IMG/VR virus record: IMGVR_UViG_3300044981_000152
Span: 1-64,000 of that record
Reading direction: 5' to 3' (one strand)
DNA length: 64,000 nt
DNA from: a virus
The position numbers and the translations under genes are program-made. The notes beneath the pieces were generated by a model. It saw nothing but the letters and a program-made list of their open reading frames with translations. It did not search any database and was not told where the DNA came from. Positions 24,095-32,231 of this stretch are shown here, piece by piece (the stretch's first letter is position 1; every line of letters begins with the position of its first letter).

Positions 24095-25777
24095 GTGGCC
24101 GTCAACGGTACCGTCCAGCCCCGCGCGTCAGTCCCGGTCCCGCGTCGAGCCTCTGCGCGGGCAGTGTGGGCGGGTGGCGCAGGCCAGCCGGCCGCGCGGC
24201 CGGTCCCGTCCGGGTGGTTCATCGTCCGCCGCCAGCCTTCCGGCGCGGTCTTCGGTGGTCTGGCCGTCTTCCCGCCCGTCGCAACGGGGACGGTCCAGCC
24301 CCGCCCGACGGTCCCGGTCCCGCGGCGTACGACCGCGCGGGCCGTGTGGCAGCACGTCACCGGCTCTGCGGCGGCTGTCGTCTCCGGGCCGGCCGGGTCG
24401 GTTCAGCCCCGCGCCACAGTGCCGTTGCCGCGCCGGGCCCCCGCGCGGGCCTGGTGGCAGCAGGCCGCCGGCCCCGGCAACGCCCACGGCCCGTCAGGAT
24501 CGGTTCAGCCGAGGGCGGCCGTCCCGGTCCCGAGGCGTGCCACAGCACGGGCCTGGTGGCAGCAGGTCCAGGGCCCGGCCAACGCGCACGGCGGTAACGG
24601 ATCGGTCCAGCCGCGCGCCGCCGTCCCGGTCCCGAGGCGCGCTGCGGCGCGTGTCACCTGGCATGGCGGCCCGGTCCCCGGCATCACCCCGCAGCCGGTC
24701 ACAGGCGGCCTCGTCAAGCGCCGGGCCCCGGCACGGGGCACCTGGCAGGGCCCCGCCGCCGTCACCACCACGAACGCGCACGGCCCGGCCGGCACCGTCC
24801 AGCCGAAGGCCACCGTCCCCGAACCCCGCCGCACCACGGCGCGGGTCCTGTGGGAGTACGGTCTCGGCCCCGCGAACGCTCACGGGCCGTCAGGATCAGG
24901 CCAGCCTCGCGCCACGATCCCGGTCCCGCGCCGTTACCCGGCCAGGGCCTTCTGGCACGGCACGGCCGTCAGGACCGCGAACGCGGTCCCGGTCGTCCCC
25001 GGCACGATCCAGCCGCGCGCCACGGTCCCCGAGCCCCGCCGGTACCCGGCCCGGACGGTGTGGCGGGGTCCTGCCGCTGTTACCACGTCCAACGCCCCGC
25101 CCGTCGCCGCAGCCGCGCCTCCGGCTCGCCCCGTCATCTCCCGCCGGGTCCCCGGGCGCGGCCTATGGCGCGGCACCGCCGCACCAGGCCAGTACAGTTC
25201 CCCGGCCACCGGCGGCCGGGTCACCCGGCGCGCTCCCGCACGGGCCGTCACCCGCGGCAACCCGGCGCCGTTCCCGCCGCCGAACGGCACAGTCCAGCCT
25301 GAACCCACCGCTGCGGCCCGCCGCCACCAGGCCGCGCGGGTCATCTGGCGCGGCCAGGCCGTCCCCGGCCAGCAGGCCCGGCCCGCTACAGGCGGCCTCG
25401 TCAAGCGCCGCACCACGGCGCGCGGCCAGTGGCACGGGGGCGCCGGCGCCCCGCCGCCAGCAGGCACGCCGGGCACGCCAGCGACCGGCGGCCGGGTCAT
25501 CACCCGCCGCCCGCCCAGCCGCGGCCAGTGGGCCGGCACCGTCACCCGCACCGCCAACGCGCCGCCCGTCGCCGTCCCGCCGCCCAGGCCGAGGACCGGG
25601 CTGCCGCGCCGGTACCCGGCCCGCGGCCAGTGGCGGTCCGCCGCCGGGCAGGTCCGGCCGCCGGTCGTGTACACCGCCACCGGCGCCCGGCAGCTCTGGG
25701 CGGCCACCGGAGCACGGCAAGCCTGGACCGCCGGCACGGCACGGCAGGCCTGGACCGCCGGCACCGCCCGCAACTGA
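24095..25777 (+). CDS. Pro/Arg-rich tandem repeat protein
   Basis: This 560-aa protein has GGAGG 7 nt before GTG 24095. It consists almost wholly of about 14 repeats of 30-45 residues with the core (V-Q-P-R-A-T-V-P-V-P-R-R)-x-x-A-R-x-x-W, separated by Gly/Pro/Asn spacers such as N-A-H-G-P-S-G. Later repeats degenerate to (G-G-(L/R)-V-(K/T)-R-R)-x-x-A-R-G-x-W. The C-terminus has a short tail with four T-(G/A)-x-A-R-Q-x-W units. It is extremely basic and unlikely to form a normal globular fold. I know no named family. It may be a fibre stalk, a wall-binding protein or a DNA-binding structural protein. Confidence 0.75.
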   Translation: MAVNGTVQPRASVPVPRRASARAVWAGGAGQPAARPVPSGWFIVRRQPSGAVFGGLAVFPPVATGTVQPRPTVPVPRRTTARAVWQHVTGSAAAVVSGPAGSVQPRATVPLPRRAPARAWWQQAAGPGNAHGPSGSVQPRAAVPVPRRATARAWWQQVQGPANAHGGNGSVQPRAAVPVPRRAAARVTWHGGPVPGITPQPVTGGLVKRRAPARGTWQGPAAVTTTNAHGPAGTVQPKATVPEPRRTTARVLWEYGLGPANAHGPSGSGQPRATIPVPRRYPARAFWHGTAVRTANAVPVVPGTIQPRATVPEPRRYPARTVWRGPAAVTTSNAPPVAAAAPPARPVISRRVPGRGLWRGTAAPGQYSSPATGGRVTRRAPARAVTRGNPAPFPPPNGTVQPEPTAAARRHQAARVIWRGQAVPGQQARPATGGLVKRRTTARGQWHGGAGAPPPAGTPGTPATGGRVITRRPPSRGQWAGTVTRTANAPPVAVPPPRPRTGLPRRYPARGQWRSAAGQVRPPVVYTATGARQLWAATGARQAWTAGTARQAWTAGTARN

Positions 25778-25793
25778 CCCGGAAGGTGGCGCG

Positions 25794-26123
25794 GTGATCA
25801 CGCTGACCCAGCTGGCTCAGAGCACCGAGCCGATCCAGTTCTCCGTCCAGGCCACCCAGAACGGGGTGCCGTACAACTTCAGCGCCGACCCCGTTTATGT
25901 CTCGTTCGTCCCCGAGGGGGCGCCCCCGCCCGACCCCCAGGCGGGCCAGTGGAATACGGCATCCGTCGAGACCGACCCCGGACCGGTCTATTGGATCACG
26001 ATCCTGGTCGGCCCGCTCAACGGCGGCGTCCCGCTCGCCATCGGCACGTATATCGCGTACTGGAAAGTCACTGACAACCCGGCTGTTCCCGTCAAGGCAG
26101 CCGCCTACGTGATCATCTCTTAG
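25794..26123 (+). CDS. Small beta-sandwich-like appendage protein
   Basis: This 109-aa protein starts at GTG 25794 with GGAAGGTGG upstream. It opens with T-Q-L-A-Q-S-T-E-P-I-Q-F-S-V-Q-A-T-Q-N-G and shows alternating strands to G-T-Y-I-A-Y-W-K-V-T-D. The pattern resembles the Ig-like or BppU N-terminal folds of baseplate and fibre proteins. It is the last structural gene before an opposing leftward gene that overlaps its stop by 4 bp. Confidence 0.6.
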   Translation: MITLTQLAQSTEPIQFSVQATQNGVPYNFSADPVYVSFVPEGAPPPDPQAGQWNTASVETDPGPVYWITILVGPLNGGVPLAIGTYIAYWKVTDNPAVPVKAAAYVIIS

Positions 26124-26422
26124 GCGGCTGGCAGCATCCTGGCCGGCCTGGGAAGCCCCGTCTCCGGCCACTCGCCGCGCGGGCCGGGGAAGCCCTCAGG
26201 GTAGTACGCGCCGACGAACCACGGCCCATCCGGCGGGATCCGGCAGCGCGCCGCGCACGGACCCCAGATCTCGAAGCCGGGATCCGGAAGCCATGCCAGC
26301 GCGATGTCCAGGGTCGAGTGGAAGCTGACCAGGATGGCGCCGTCGAGACGGACCATCTGGTACTCGACCACCGCCCCGGCGCGCGGGGGCCGCTGCACGG
26401 CCTCGATCCCGGTCTCGCTCAC
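26120..26422 (-). CDS. Hypothetical protein, paralogue of 21580-21876
   Basis: This 100-aa protein starts at GTG 26422. The two copies share the Y-Q-(M/L)-V-R-L-(D/N)-G, G-(F/M)-E-I-W, C-A-A-R, P-D-G-P-W and Y-Y-P-(E/D)-G-(F/Y)-P-G-P blocks. It diverges from the gene at 26453 with a 30-bp gap. Function unknown. Confidence 0.65.
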   Translation of the reverse strand: MSETGIEAVQRPPRAGAVVEYQMVRLDGAILVSFHSTLDIALAWLPDPGFEIWGPCAARCRIPPDGPWFVGAYYPEGFPGPRGEWPETGLPRPARMLPAA

Positions 26423-26452
26423 CCGCTCAACACTAACCGGAAGGAACCCGCT

Positions 26453-26788
26453 ATGTCCGAAACCCCCCCGGCCCCCGCGCCCGCACCGCCCGCAGCCCCG
26501 GCTGCCCAGCCGCCGCATGAGGGGCTGCTCGAGCGGTTTGCCGACCACCTGCCCGGCCACGGCGCCGGCATCACCCCGCCAGCCGCCCAGCCGGGCCCGA
26601 TCCCGCCCGCGCTCCGCTCCGACATCAAGCTCCACGCCGCCGACGTGTTCGACGTCGCCGACCTGGTCCTGCAGGTCACCGAGGCCGTAGACCCGTCAGT
26701 AGCCGGCGTGGACGAGCTGGTGACCAAGACGCTGGCGCTGGCCAGGAACGCCGCCAGGATCGCCGGGCAGGTCCACGCGACGGCGTAG
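26453..26788 (+). CDS. Small Pro/Ala-rich structural-region protein
   Basis: This 111-aa protein starts at ATG 26453 with GGAAGGAA upstream. Residues 1-55 are Pro/Ala-rich and disordered. Residues 56-111 are an amphipathic two-helix region (S-D-I-K-L-H-A-A-D-V-F-D-V-A-D-L-V-L-Q-V). A very strong terminator follows, making this the last gene of the rightward late operon. Function unknown. Confidence 0.65.
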   Translation: MSETPPAPAPAPPAAPAAQPPHEGLLERFADHLPGHGAGITPPAAQPGPIPPALRSDIKLHAADVFDVADLVLQVTEAVDPSVAGVDELVTKTLALARNAARIAGQVHATA

Positions 26789-26804
26789 CAGCAGCGACGA
26801 GACG

Positions 26805-26848
26805 AGCCCCCGGCTCGCTGGTCCTTCGGGACTGGCGGGCCGGGGGCT
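26805..26848 (+). terminator. Strong terminator of the rightward late operon
   Basis: AGCCCCCGGC (26805-26814) pairs perfectly with GCCGGGGGCT (26839-26848). Inside is a second stem GTCC-TTCG-GGAC with a stable UUCG tetraloop. The U-tract is weak. It lies 16 bp after the last + strand gene. Confidence 0.75.
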
Positions 26849-27103
26849 GTTCTGCGTTTCCGGGCGGTCACCGGCGGGTATCACCGGGTCACGAGTCCCC
26901 AGTGCCGGGTGCTGCGCGCAGGCAGCCCCGGCATCGCGCTGATGAGGATAGGCGCGCAGTCAACACCCCCTAGCCTCCCCGGCCGCCCTGGGTCAACCTC
27001 TGCAGTACCTTGGCAAATCCGGAAACCACCCGCCAGGACGGCCGGGCGAGGGAAACGAGGCGCGGACTGGCTAGCTTTCCCTTCGGTGCGATCTTGAAAC
27101 GCC

Positions 27104-27140
27104 AACCGCCGCCCGTCCTGCTAGGACGGGCGGCGGTTTT
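27104..27140 (+). terminator. Long perfect-stem terminator, possibly bidirectional
   Basis: AACCGCCGCCCGTCCT (27104-27119) pairs over 16 bp with AGGACGGGCGGCGGTT (27123-27138), loop GCT, followed by TTTTCTC on the + strand. The opposite strand has a weaker tail (GGCGTTTC). It sits between the rightward late genes and the leftward secreted-protein gene ending at 27199 and probably insulates both. Confidence 0.8.
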
Positions 27141-27198
27141 CTCGTGTCTGACGGTCACCGGGGAAGCGGGAGGTCTCCCCGGTGCCGCGTCACGGCGG

Positions 27199-28116
27199 TC
27201 AGGCTGCGAGGGTGTAGTGCCCCGCGTCCTTGATCAGCGCCGTGGTGATGGTGCCGGTCGGGCAGTTGAAGTACGCAGCGTTGAAGTCAGTCAGCGGCAG
27301 TGAGCAGCCGATGCCCTTCCACTGCTGGTTGGCCTGGTCGTTCTCCTGGAATGCGAGGCCCTGCGTGCCCGCGCCGCCCCACGCCGTGTCGTCGAGGACG
27401 AAGTTCACGCCGCCGTACCCGTGACGGTAGAACGAGGAGTTGTCCAGGCCGATGTTCTGGAACTCGAAGAGCTGGCCTGCTACCTCGACCGGTGCCCACA
27501 GCTGGTACGGGTCGGCGCTGGTCACGGTCGGGGCACCGTGCGCGCCGTCAAGGGTGATCTCGGGGCCGCCGTCCTGCAGCGGGCCGCCGATGAACGTCTC
27601 GCAGGGCCGCAGCACGGTCGCCCACCGCTGGACGCGGTGACCACGGACGGTCCGGTACAGGTCCTGCACCGACACGCAGTAGGCGGTCTGCGCGGGCTTG
27701 GCGCTGTCGTAGGAGGTGAAGATCGGGTCGTTCGCCTCGGCGCCGCCGGGAGTGAAGACGGCCAGGTACTCCCCGAACCCGAACTGGCCGCCGGCGGCCT
27801 CAGGCTCTCCTGCCGCCTGCGCGACGGTGAAGTCCTGCGCGCCGGTGCCGGACGGGTAGTCCTCGGTGTTCACGCCCACGGGCTCGTTCCAGTAGCCGAA
27901 CCCTCCGTTCGTGTTGGGATCAGGGGCCAGGACCGCGAGGGCGAGGTTTCCCTTCGCCGCGTAGGCGAGGGTGGCGCCGCCGCACGCGGTCTTACCCGTG
28001 CAGCTGAGCGATGACGCGGCTGCGGTTCCGGTCGTCGCGATCGCGCTCACCGCCAGCACGCCGCCGACCATGGTCAGCGACGCAGCGGTGGCGAGCACCT
28101 TGCTCTTGATGGACAT
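27199..28116 (-). CDS. Secreted protein with Sec signal peptide (possible lysogenic-conversion gene)
   Basis: This 305-aa protein has GGAAGGGA upstream of ATG 28116. Residues 1-35 are a classical signal peptide: K-S-K, a hydrophobic core (L-T-M-V-G-G-V-L-A-V-S-A-I-A), then T-A-A-A-S as the likely cleavage site. The mature part is Gly/Asp/aromatic-rich with six Cys, compatible with disulphides, and no membrane anchor. It lies alone between a terminator and the helicase/methyltransferase gene, the usual setting of a phage moron expressed from the prophage. No enzyme motif is recognised. Confidence 0.75.
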   Translation of the reverse strand: MSIKSKVLATAASLTMVGGVLAVSAIATTGTAAASSLSCTGKTACGGATLAYAAKGNLALAVLAPDPNTNGGFGYWNEPVGVNTEDYPSGTGAQDFTVAQAAGEPEAAGGQFGFGEYLAVFTPGGAEANDPIFTSYDSAKPAQTAYCVSVQDLYRTVRGHRVQRWATVLRPCETFIGGPLQDGGPEITLDGAHGAPTVTSADPYQLWAPVEVAGQLFEFQNIGLDNSSFYRHGYGGVNFVLDDTAWGGAGTQGLAFQENDQANQQWKGIGCSLPLTDFNAAYFNCPTGTITTALIKDAGHYTLAA

Positions 28117-28211
28117 AGAGTCCCTTCCGTTTCGTTTGCTCAGCCAGAGCCCTGCGCCCGGCTGTCTTGCGCCCGGCCCGGATAAGCGGGAGGGACCGGA
28201 GTCTGAGGGAG

Positions 28212-30755
28212 TTACGAGGCCTCGACGTCCGCGGGGGCCTCGTCGAGCAGGTCGAACAGCGCGGGCACCGAGGCCTCACTCGCGGCACCCTGGACGTAGG
28301 CAGCGCCATCGGCGAAGTAGCGGGGGCTCAGCTCGACGCCGACACCGCGGCGCCCGGCCTTGACCGCGCAGTAGGGGACCGTCCCGATGCCCATGAACGG
28401 GTCGAACACCGTCTCGCCCGGCATTGAGTAGCGGACGAGCAGCCGGTCAACGATGTCGAACTGGATCGGGCAAAGATGCTGTTCTTGCCCCTTGCGCTCC
28501 TGGAGCATGTTCAGGGTGCGCATCCGGGCGATATCGGTCCACGCGTCGGGGTGCCAGCTCGGCGGCTGCAGCAGCATGAACCCGGACGGCAGCCGCCCTT
28601 TACGGTCAAGACGCTCGCCGATCGCGACGTGCTGCTCATAGTCGTAGACACTGGCCAGGTAGTGATCGCGGAAACGGCGGAAGATCTGCTGCGCGGGAAG
28701 ATTCTCCAGTTCCTCGGGCAGCAGCGGCCTGTTCCCGCTCGACCGCCAGAAGCCGTGAGCGTCAGTCTGCCAGCGGGCCCGCGAGTACTCGCTCTTGCTC
28801 TTGACCACGGGGACGTCGGCGTAGCCGTCTGAGTTGTCGGTCGGCGGCTTGCGCCATAGCAGCACGTACTCCGGGCATCCGACGCCCATCTTGGAGCCGT
28901 CCTTGCAGTTCTCGGTCCACCCGAGCCGGTAGGTCTGGTTGTTCTCCCGCACGACATCGGTAATGACGGGGATCATCCCGAGCGGCGCGAACCCGTGCTT
29001 GGCGTAGTGGGTGATCGCTTCGGCGTGGAAGTACTGGACCGTCTGGAAGCCGAGCCCCGTCAGGCCCCCCGGAGTGATCCGGTCCTTGACATGGATCGCG
29101 GCCACGCGTCCAGGTGCAAGTACGCGGAACAGCCCGGGAGTCAGGAAGTCCATCTGCTCCCAGAAACGGGAATTGTCCTCGTTATGGCCGAAGTCGTTAT
29201 ATGACGGCGAATACTCATATTGAGTGCTGAATGGTATGGACGTAACAATTAGGTCCACGCTTGCCGTTTCCATCGCGGCGGTTTCGAGTACCGCATCGTT
29301 GTTTACGAGCCGGTAGCTGCCGCCGCTGATCTCGCGTCGTTGTACCCCGATTGACCTGGTAAAACCTCCCGAGAGTGCGTCTCTGGCCAAGCCGCGCTCG
29401 CGGATGATCTCGCCCATCCTGGCGACCAGATCGTCATGCTGCTGCCACTTGCGCTCAAGCTGCGCCCGGATGCCGCGCTCGGCGTCGCTGTAGATGATGT
29501 CGATCCGCACCGGCTCCGTCTGGAGGAAGCGGTGGATCCGGTGGATGGCCTGGATGAAGTCCGCGAACTTGAACCCGATGCCGGTGAAGACCGCGCGGTG
29601 GCAGTAACGCTGGAAGTTGCATCCCGAGCCCGCAATTACCGGCTTGGTCGACAGGACGTTGATTTTCCCGTCGCTGAAATCGATGATCCGCTGCTCGCGC
29701 TCGTCGAGGTCCTGGGAACCCCACACCGCCACGGAATCGGGAACCGCCGCCGCGATCGCGCGCCGCTCGTCCTCCAGGTCGTGCCACAGCAGGAAGTGAT
29801 CATCGGGCGACTCGGCCACGAGCTCCGCCGTCTTCGCAACCCGCGCATCAAGGCTGGTGCGCTTCTCGGCTGCGGCCTCCTGGACGCCGAACGTGGCATC
29901 CCTGAACATGAAACCCTGGCCGTCCTTGTGCTCGCCCGCGCCGAAATACGGCGCCAGCGGCGACGGAACCTCATGCCAGCGGACGTCGAGCGGCGGCAGC
30001 TCGTAGCCCATGTCGTCGTGGCCGAGATCGGAGGGGCGGTTCAGGAAGAGGGCCCACGAGGCGATCCAGGCCCAGAACTCCTCCTCCATATGAGGATGCA
30101 GGGTCAGGTTGTCGGCCTTGGTCGAGTCGCGCTTGAAGAACCGGGTCCGGGCCTGGCCGACGTCCATGATGTCCAGGAATGCCGCGTAGGCGAGCAGCTC
30201 CTCGTACTCGTTCGGGCTCGGCGTGGCCGTGGCCACGAACCGGTAGGCGGAACTACCCTCGTACAGCCGCATCAGCTCGCGGAAAGTCTTTGTGCCGCCG
30301 CGGCCGCGGAGTATCGCCGCCTCGTCGAGCGACACGACGTCGAAGCCGCGCGGGTCCAGCTTCCCCTCGCGCACCGACTCGTAATTCGTGATGTAGATGC
30401 CATCGGCCGAGGCCTCGGCCGATGTGCGGATGAACTGGGTCTCGACGCCGATCAGCCGGGCGTCGCGGGCGAACTCCTGCCGGACGCCGAGCGGGCAGAC
30501 GATCAGGCCGCGGCCGGCGCCGAGCTTCCCGGCGATCAGTCTGAGCGACTCCAGTTGCACCAGGGACTTGCCGAGCCCGAAGGAGGCGAACCAGGCGCGA
30601 CGGCCGCCGCTGACACCCCACAGAACCATGTCCCGCTGATGCGGCTTGAGCGCCGGGTGCACCTCGTCCGGGCCGACGTCGAGGCCTGTAGACGTCGCCA
30701 GCCGGGCCTTGGAGTCCAGGAACGCCCGGTAGCTGAGCGCTGGCCCCTCACCCAT
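28212..30755 (-). CDS. SNF2-like helicase / DNA methyltransferase fusion
   Basis: This 847-aa protein starts at ATG 30755, fixed by AGGAGG 6 nt upstream; the frame runs on into IscB but that part is not protein-like. Residues 58-66 are a Walker A-like G-L-G-K-S with Q following, and 144-147 a D-E-A-A box. Around residues 420-470 is helicase motif VI (Q-A-I-H-R-I-H-R). The C-terminal half is a beta-class amino-methyltransferase: motif IV as T-S-I-P-F near 506 and motif I F-D-P-F-M-G-I-G-T at 784-792. It probably methylates adenine-N6 or cytosine-N4 while translocating. No nuclease domain is seen, so it is a methylation or counter-restriction enzyme rather than a full restriction system. Similar fusions are known in mycobacteriophages. 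Confidence 0.85.
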   Translation of the reverse strand: MGEGPALSYRAFLDSKARLATSTGLDVGPDEVHPALKPHQRDMVLWGVSGGRRAWFASFGLGKSLVQLESLRLIAGKLGAGRGLIVCPLGVRQEFARDARLIGVETQFIRTSAEASADGIYITNYESVREGKLDPRGFDVVSLDEAAILRGRGGTKTFRELMRLYEGSSAYRFVATATPSPNEYEELLAYAAFLDIMDVGQARTRFFKRDSTKADNLTLHPHMEEEFWAWIASWALFLNRPSDLGHDDMGYELPPLDVRWHEVPSPLAPYFGAGEHKDGQGFMFRDATFGVQEAAAEKRTSLDARVAKTAELVAESPDDHFLLWHDLEDERRAIAAAVPDSVAVWGSQDLDEREQRIIDFSDGKINVLSTKPVIAGSGCNFQRYCHRAVFTGIGFKFADFIQAIHRIHRFLQTEPVRIDIIYSDAERGIRAQLERKWQQHDDLVARMGEIIRERGLARDALSGGFTRSIGVQRREISGGSYRLVNNDAVLETAAMETASVDLIVTSIPFSTQYEYSPSYNDFGHNEDNSRFWEQMDFLTPGLFRVLAPGRVAAIHVKDRITPGGLTGLGFQTVQYFHAEAITHYAKHGFAPLGMIPVITDVVRENNQTYRLGWTENCKDGSKMGVGCPEYVLLWRKPPTDNSDGYADVPVVKSKSEYSRARWQTDAHGFWRSSGNRPLLPEELENLPAQQIFRRFRDHYLASVYDYEQHVAIGERLDRKGRLPSGFMLLQPPSWHPDAWTDIARMRTLNMLQERKGQEQHLCPIQFDIVDRLLVRYSMPGETVFDPFMGIGTVPYCAVKAGRRGVGVELSPRYFADGAAYVQGAASEASVPALFDLLDEAPADVEAS

Positions 30756-30809
30756 CCCCCGCCTCCTGCTCGCTGCCGATCCTGACCTGACCGATCCGGT
30801 CCCTGCGGT

Positions 30810-30825
30810 GCTGTCAGCAGACAGC
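30810..30825. repeat. Terminal hairpin of the IscB unit, partly repeated at 32155-32165
   Basis: GCTGTC-AGCA-GACAGC is a perfect 6-bp stem with a tetraloop, spanning the iscB stop. The 11-mer GTCAGCAGACA inside it recurs in inverted orientation at 32155-32165 in the leader of the unit. IS200/IS605 ends carry such subterminal hairpins, so this may mark the element end. Confidence 0.45.
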
Positions 30826-32019
30826 ATGGTCGTATCCGTCTGACCGCTGGACGATCCGGCAATAGCGGTAGCGCACTCCATCTCGAGTGCCATCGCGGGC
30901 GACGATCCGGAAGTCGCCCCTGGTGCGGACAACTACGCGGCCGAGGTGCGACCCAGCGCGCTTGGGGGTACGCGCCCGCACCAGGTCTCCGGTCTGGAAG
31001 CCGTGGACCTGCTTTACCCGCGGCAAGCGCGTTCGCGGGAAGCCGTAAGCGTCGGTGCACGTCCGCTTATGCGTCCCGCGCCCGGTTGCCCTCACTGCGT
31101 ACGTGGCTGCAGTCCCGGCTCCGCGAAGCTGATCCACCTCACCGCAGCACGCGGCATCAAGGGCGTGAGACTTCGGTGTCCCGGTCCGGTGCCTGTTCCA
31201 TTTGGTGCGGGCGCCGGTCCAGCATTCGACGGCGACACCTAGGCTGCGCAGGGCGACGAGACAGGCGTACTTAGTGGAGTTCACCGCTGCCGCATCGCGC
31301 AAAGGAGCCTTGGCCTGCGCGAGGATTTTCGCGAGCCGGGCAGCGTCCGTCACGAATTCCCGTACGGGCATGCTGCCCTTTGCCTGGTTGCACGGGATAC
31401 AGGCCAGGGTGAGATTAGAGACCCGGCTGCTCCCGCCACATGAGCGCGGAACAATATGGTCAATGTTCAGCGGGACGCCTGCCGCATCGCAGTAGGCGCA
31501 CTTCCGGCCCCACTTCTCCAGCAGGTACTCGCGTGCCTCGTACCCGGCAAGTTCCCCCTGCTGGTATTCGGTGCCGCTGATCTCTGGGTTCTGCATGGCC
31601 TGCATGTCAAACCGGACCAGCTCCAGGTCAATCACGCTGACCGGGCACCAGTGCCGGAGTCGCCGCGCCCACGTCTCGACATGCTGAACGCGAGACCGCA
31701 GCGACGGCGCCAGCCAGCCCTTCGGCCTAACGCGGTTGCTGAACCTTGGCGGCCGGTAGCGCAGGTTTGACGACCGCCGCCGCCGCCGGTATCCGGCGCG
31801 CTGCTGCATTCTCTTGTGAATCCCGGCGGACCTATGGGTGATCTCCAGCAGCGCGAGGATGTCGCGGGCGCCGCCGAGTTGGCGGGTAACCGCCATCCCG
31901 GTTGCCTTCGAGCCTGGATCCACGCCGAGGCGAACCGCCCGGCCCGAGCGCAGCAGGGCGCGAGCGCGAGACGGATGGCACGGCATGAGCGGGTTACCCC
32001 GTTTGTCGAGCACGAACAC
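30814..32019 (-). CDS. iscB: IscB RNA-guided nuclease (Cas9 ancestor family)
   Basis: This 401-aa protein starts at GTG 32019 with GAGGGGAG 8 nt upstream. The frame is open to 32235, but those 72 codons coincide with the structured leader RNA. Layout: PLMP domain (residues 3-24, F-V-L-D-K-R-G-N-P-L-M-P-C), RuvC-I (G-V-D-P-G-S, D34), Arg-rich bridge helix (78-110), RuvC-II (E133), HNH with two C-x-x-C pairs (C174/C177, C207/C210) and catalytic D187-H188, RuvC-III (K-S-H-A-L-D-A-A, H285, D288). The C-terminal RNA-binding domain has G-F-P-R and G-F-Q-T-G-D. All catalytic residues appear intact. The family nicks or cuts double-stranded DNA guided by an omegaRNA encoded just upstream. IscB in a phage lysogeny region may act in homing or against rival elements. 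Confidence 0.92.
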   Translation of the reverse strand: MFVLDKRGNPLMPCHPSRARALLRSGRAVRLGVDPGSKATGMAVTRQLGGARDILALLEITHRSAGIHKRMQQRAGYRRRRRSSNLRYRPPRFSNRVRPKGWLAPSLRSRVQHVETWARRLRHWCPVSVIDLELVRFDMQAMQNPEISGTEYQQGELAGYEAREYLLEKWGRKCAYCDAAGVPLNIDHIVPRSCGGSSRVSNLTLACIPCNQAKGSMPVREFVTDAARLAKILAQAKAPLRDAAAVNSTKYACLVALRSLGVAVECWTGARTKWNRHRTGTPKSHALDAACCGEVDQLRGAGTAATYAVRATGRGTHKRTCTDAYGFPRTRLPRVKQVHGFQTGDLVRARTPKRAGSHLGRVVVRTRGDFRIVARDGTRDGVRYRYCRIVQRSDGYDHAVC

Positions 32020-32231
32020 CCGACGGACTCCCCTCGCGGGGGTAACGCCAGCCTTACGGCTGGTCTCCTCTCGGCCATGTTGCGCTCGCGCCCCTCGCGG
32101 GAAGCCGGGTGCCTTTCGGCCGCGCCGCCCCGTTTCGTGCCCACCCCTGGGGTTGTCTGCTGACGGCGCTTCGAGGGTCCGGGGCTGAGGAGGCACCCCG
32201 GAGTCGGTCTTCTGTCCTGCCTGCAACGTAG
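32020..32231 (-). ncRNA. Candidate omegaRNA (HEARO RNA) of IscB
   Basis: The leader directly upstream of iscB, read leftward, contains four short stems closed by GNRA tetraloops: GCC-GAAA-GGC (32111-32120), CCC-GCGA-GGG (32092-32101), CCAGCC-GTAA-GGCTGG (32048-32063) and CCCC-GCGA-GGGG (32030-32041). A CCGGGG/CCCCGG stem lies farther 5'. In IscB systems the omegaRNA lies 5' of the gene and carries its guide at its own 5' end, so the guide should be near 32160-32250. Boundaries are estimates; the RNA may run into the iscB start. Confidence 0.7.

Larger units (their letters stand above)
26789..27198. other. 410-bp gene-free region between late and accessory genes
   Basis: This stretch holds two strong terminator hairpins (26805-26848 and 27104-27140) and no convincing coding frame. 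The 250 bp between them carries no recognisable RNA family, but a transcript ending at the second hairpin could be a small RNA. Confidence 0.6.

Noticed and set aside
24095-25777. CRISPR-like repetition in the DNA of the Pro/Arg repeat gene
   Set aside because: Repeats are irregular in length and drift at third codon positions, with no equal spacers; they are protein-coding repeats.
28212-30755. A complete restriction-modification system
   Set aside because: Helicase and methyltransferase motifs are present but no nuclease motif (PD-ExK, HNH or PLD) is visible in the protein or an adjacent gene other than the distinct IscB.
29436-30785. A 449-residue + strand frame opposite the helicase/methyltransferase
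   Set aside because: It shows no motifs and biased Arg/Leu/Val composition, while the - strand frame carries intact Walker and methyltransferase motifs.
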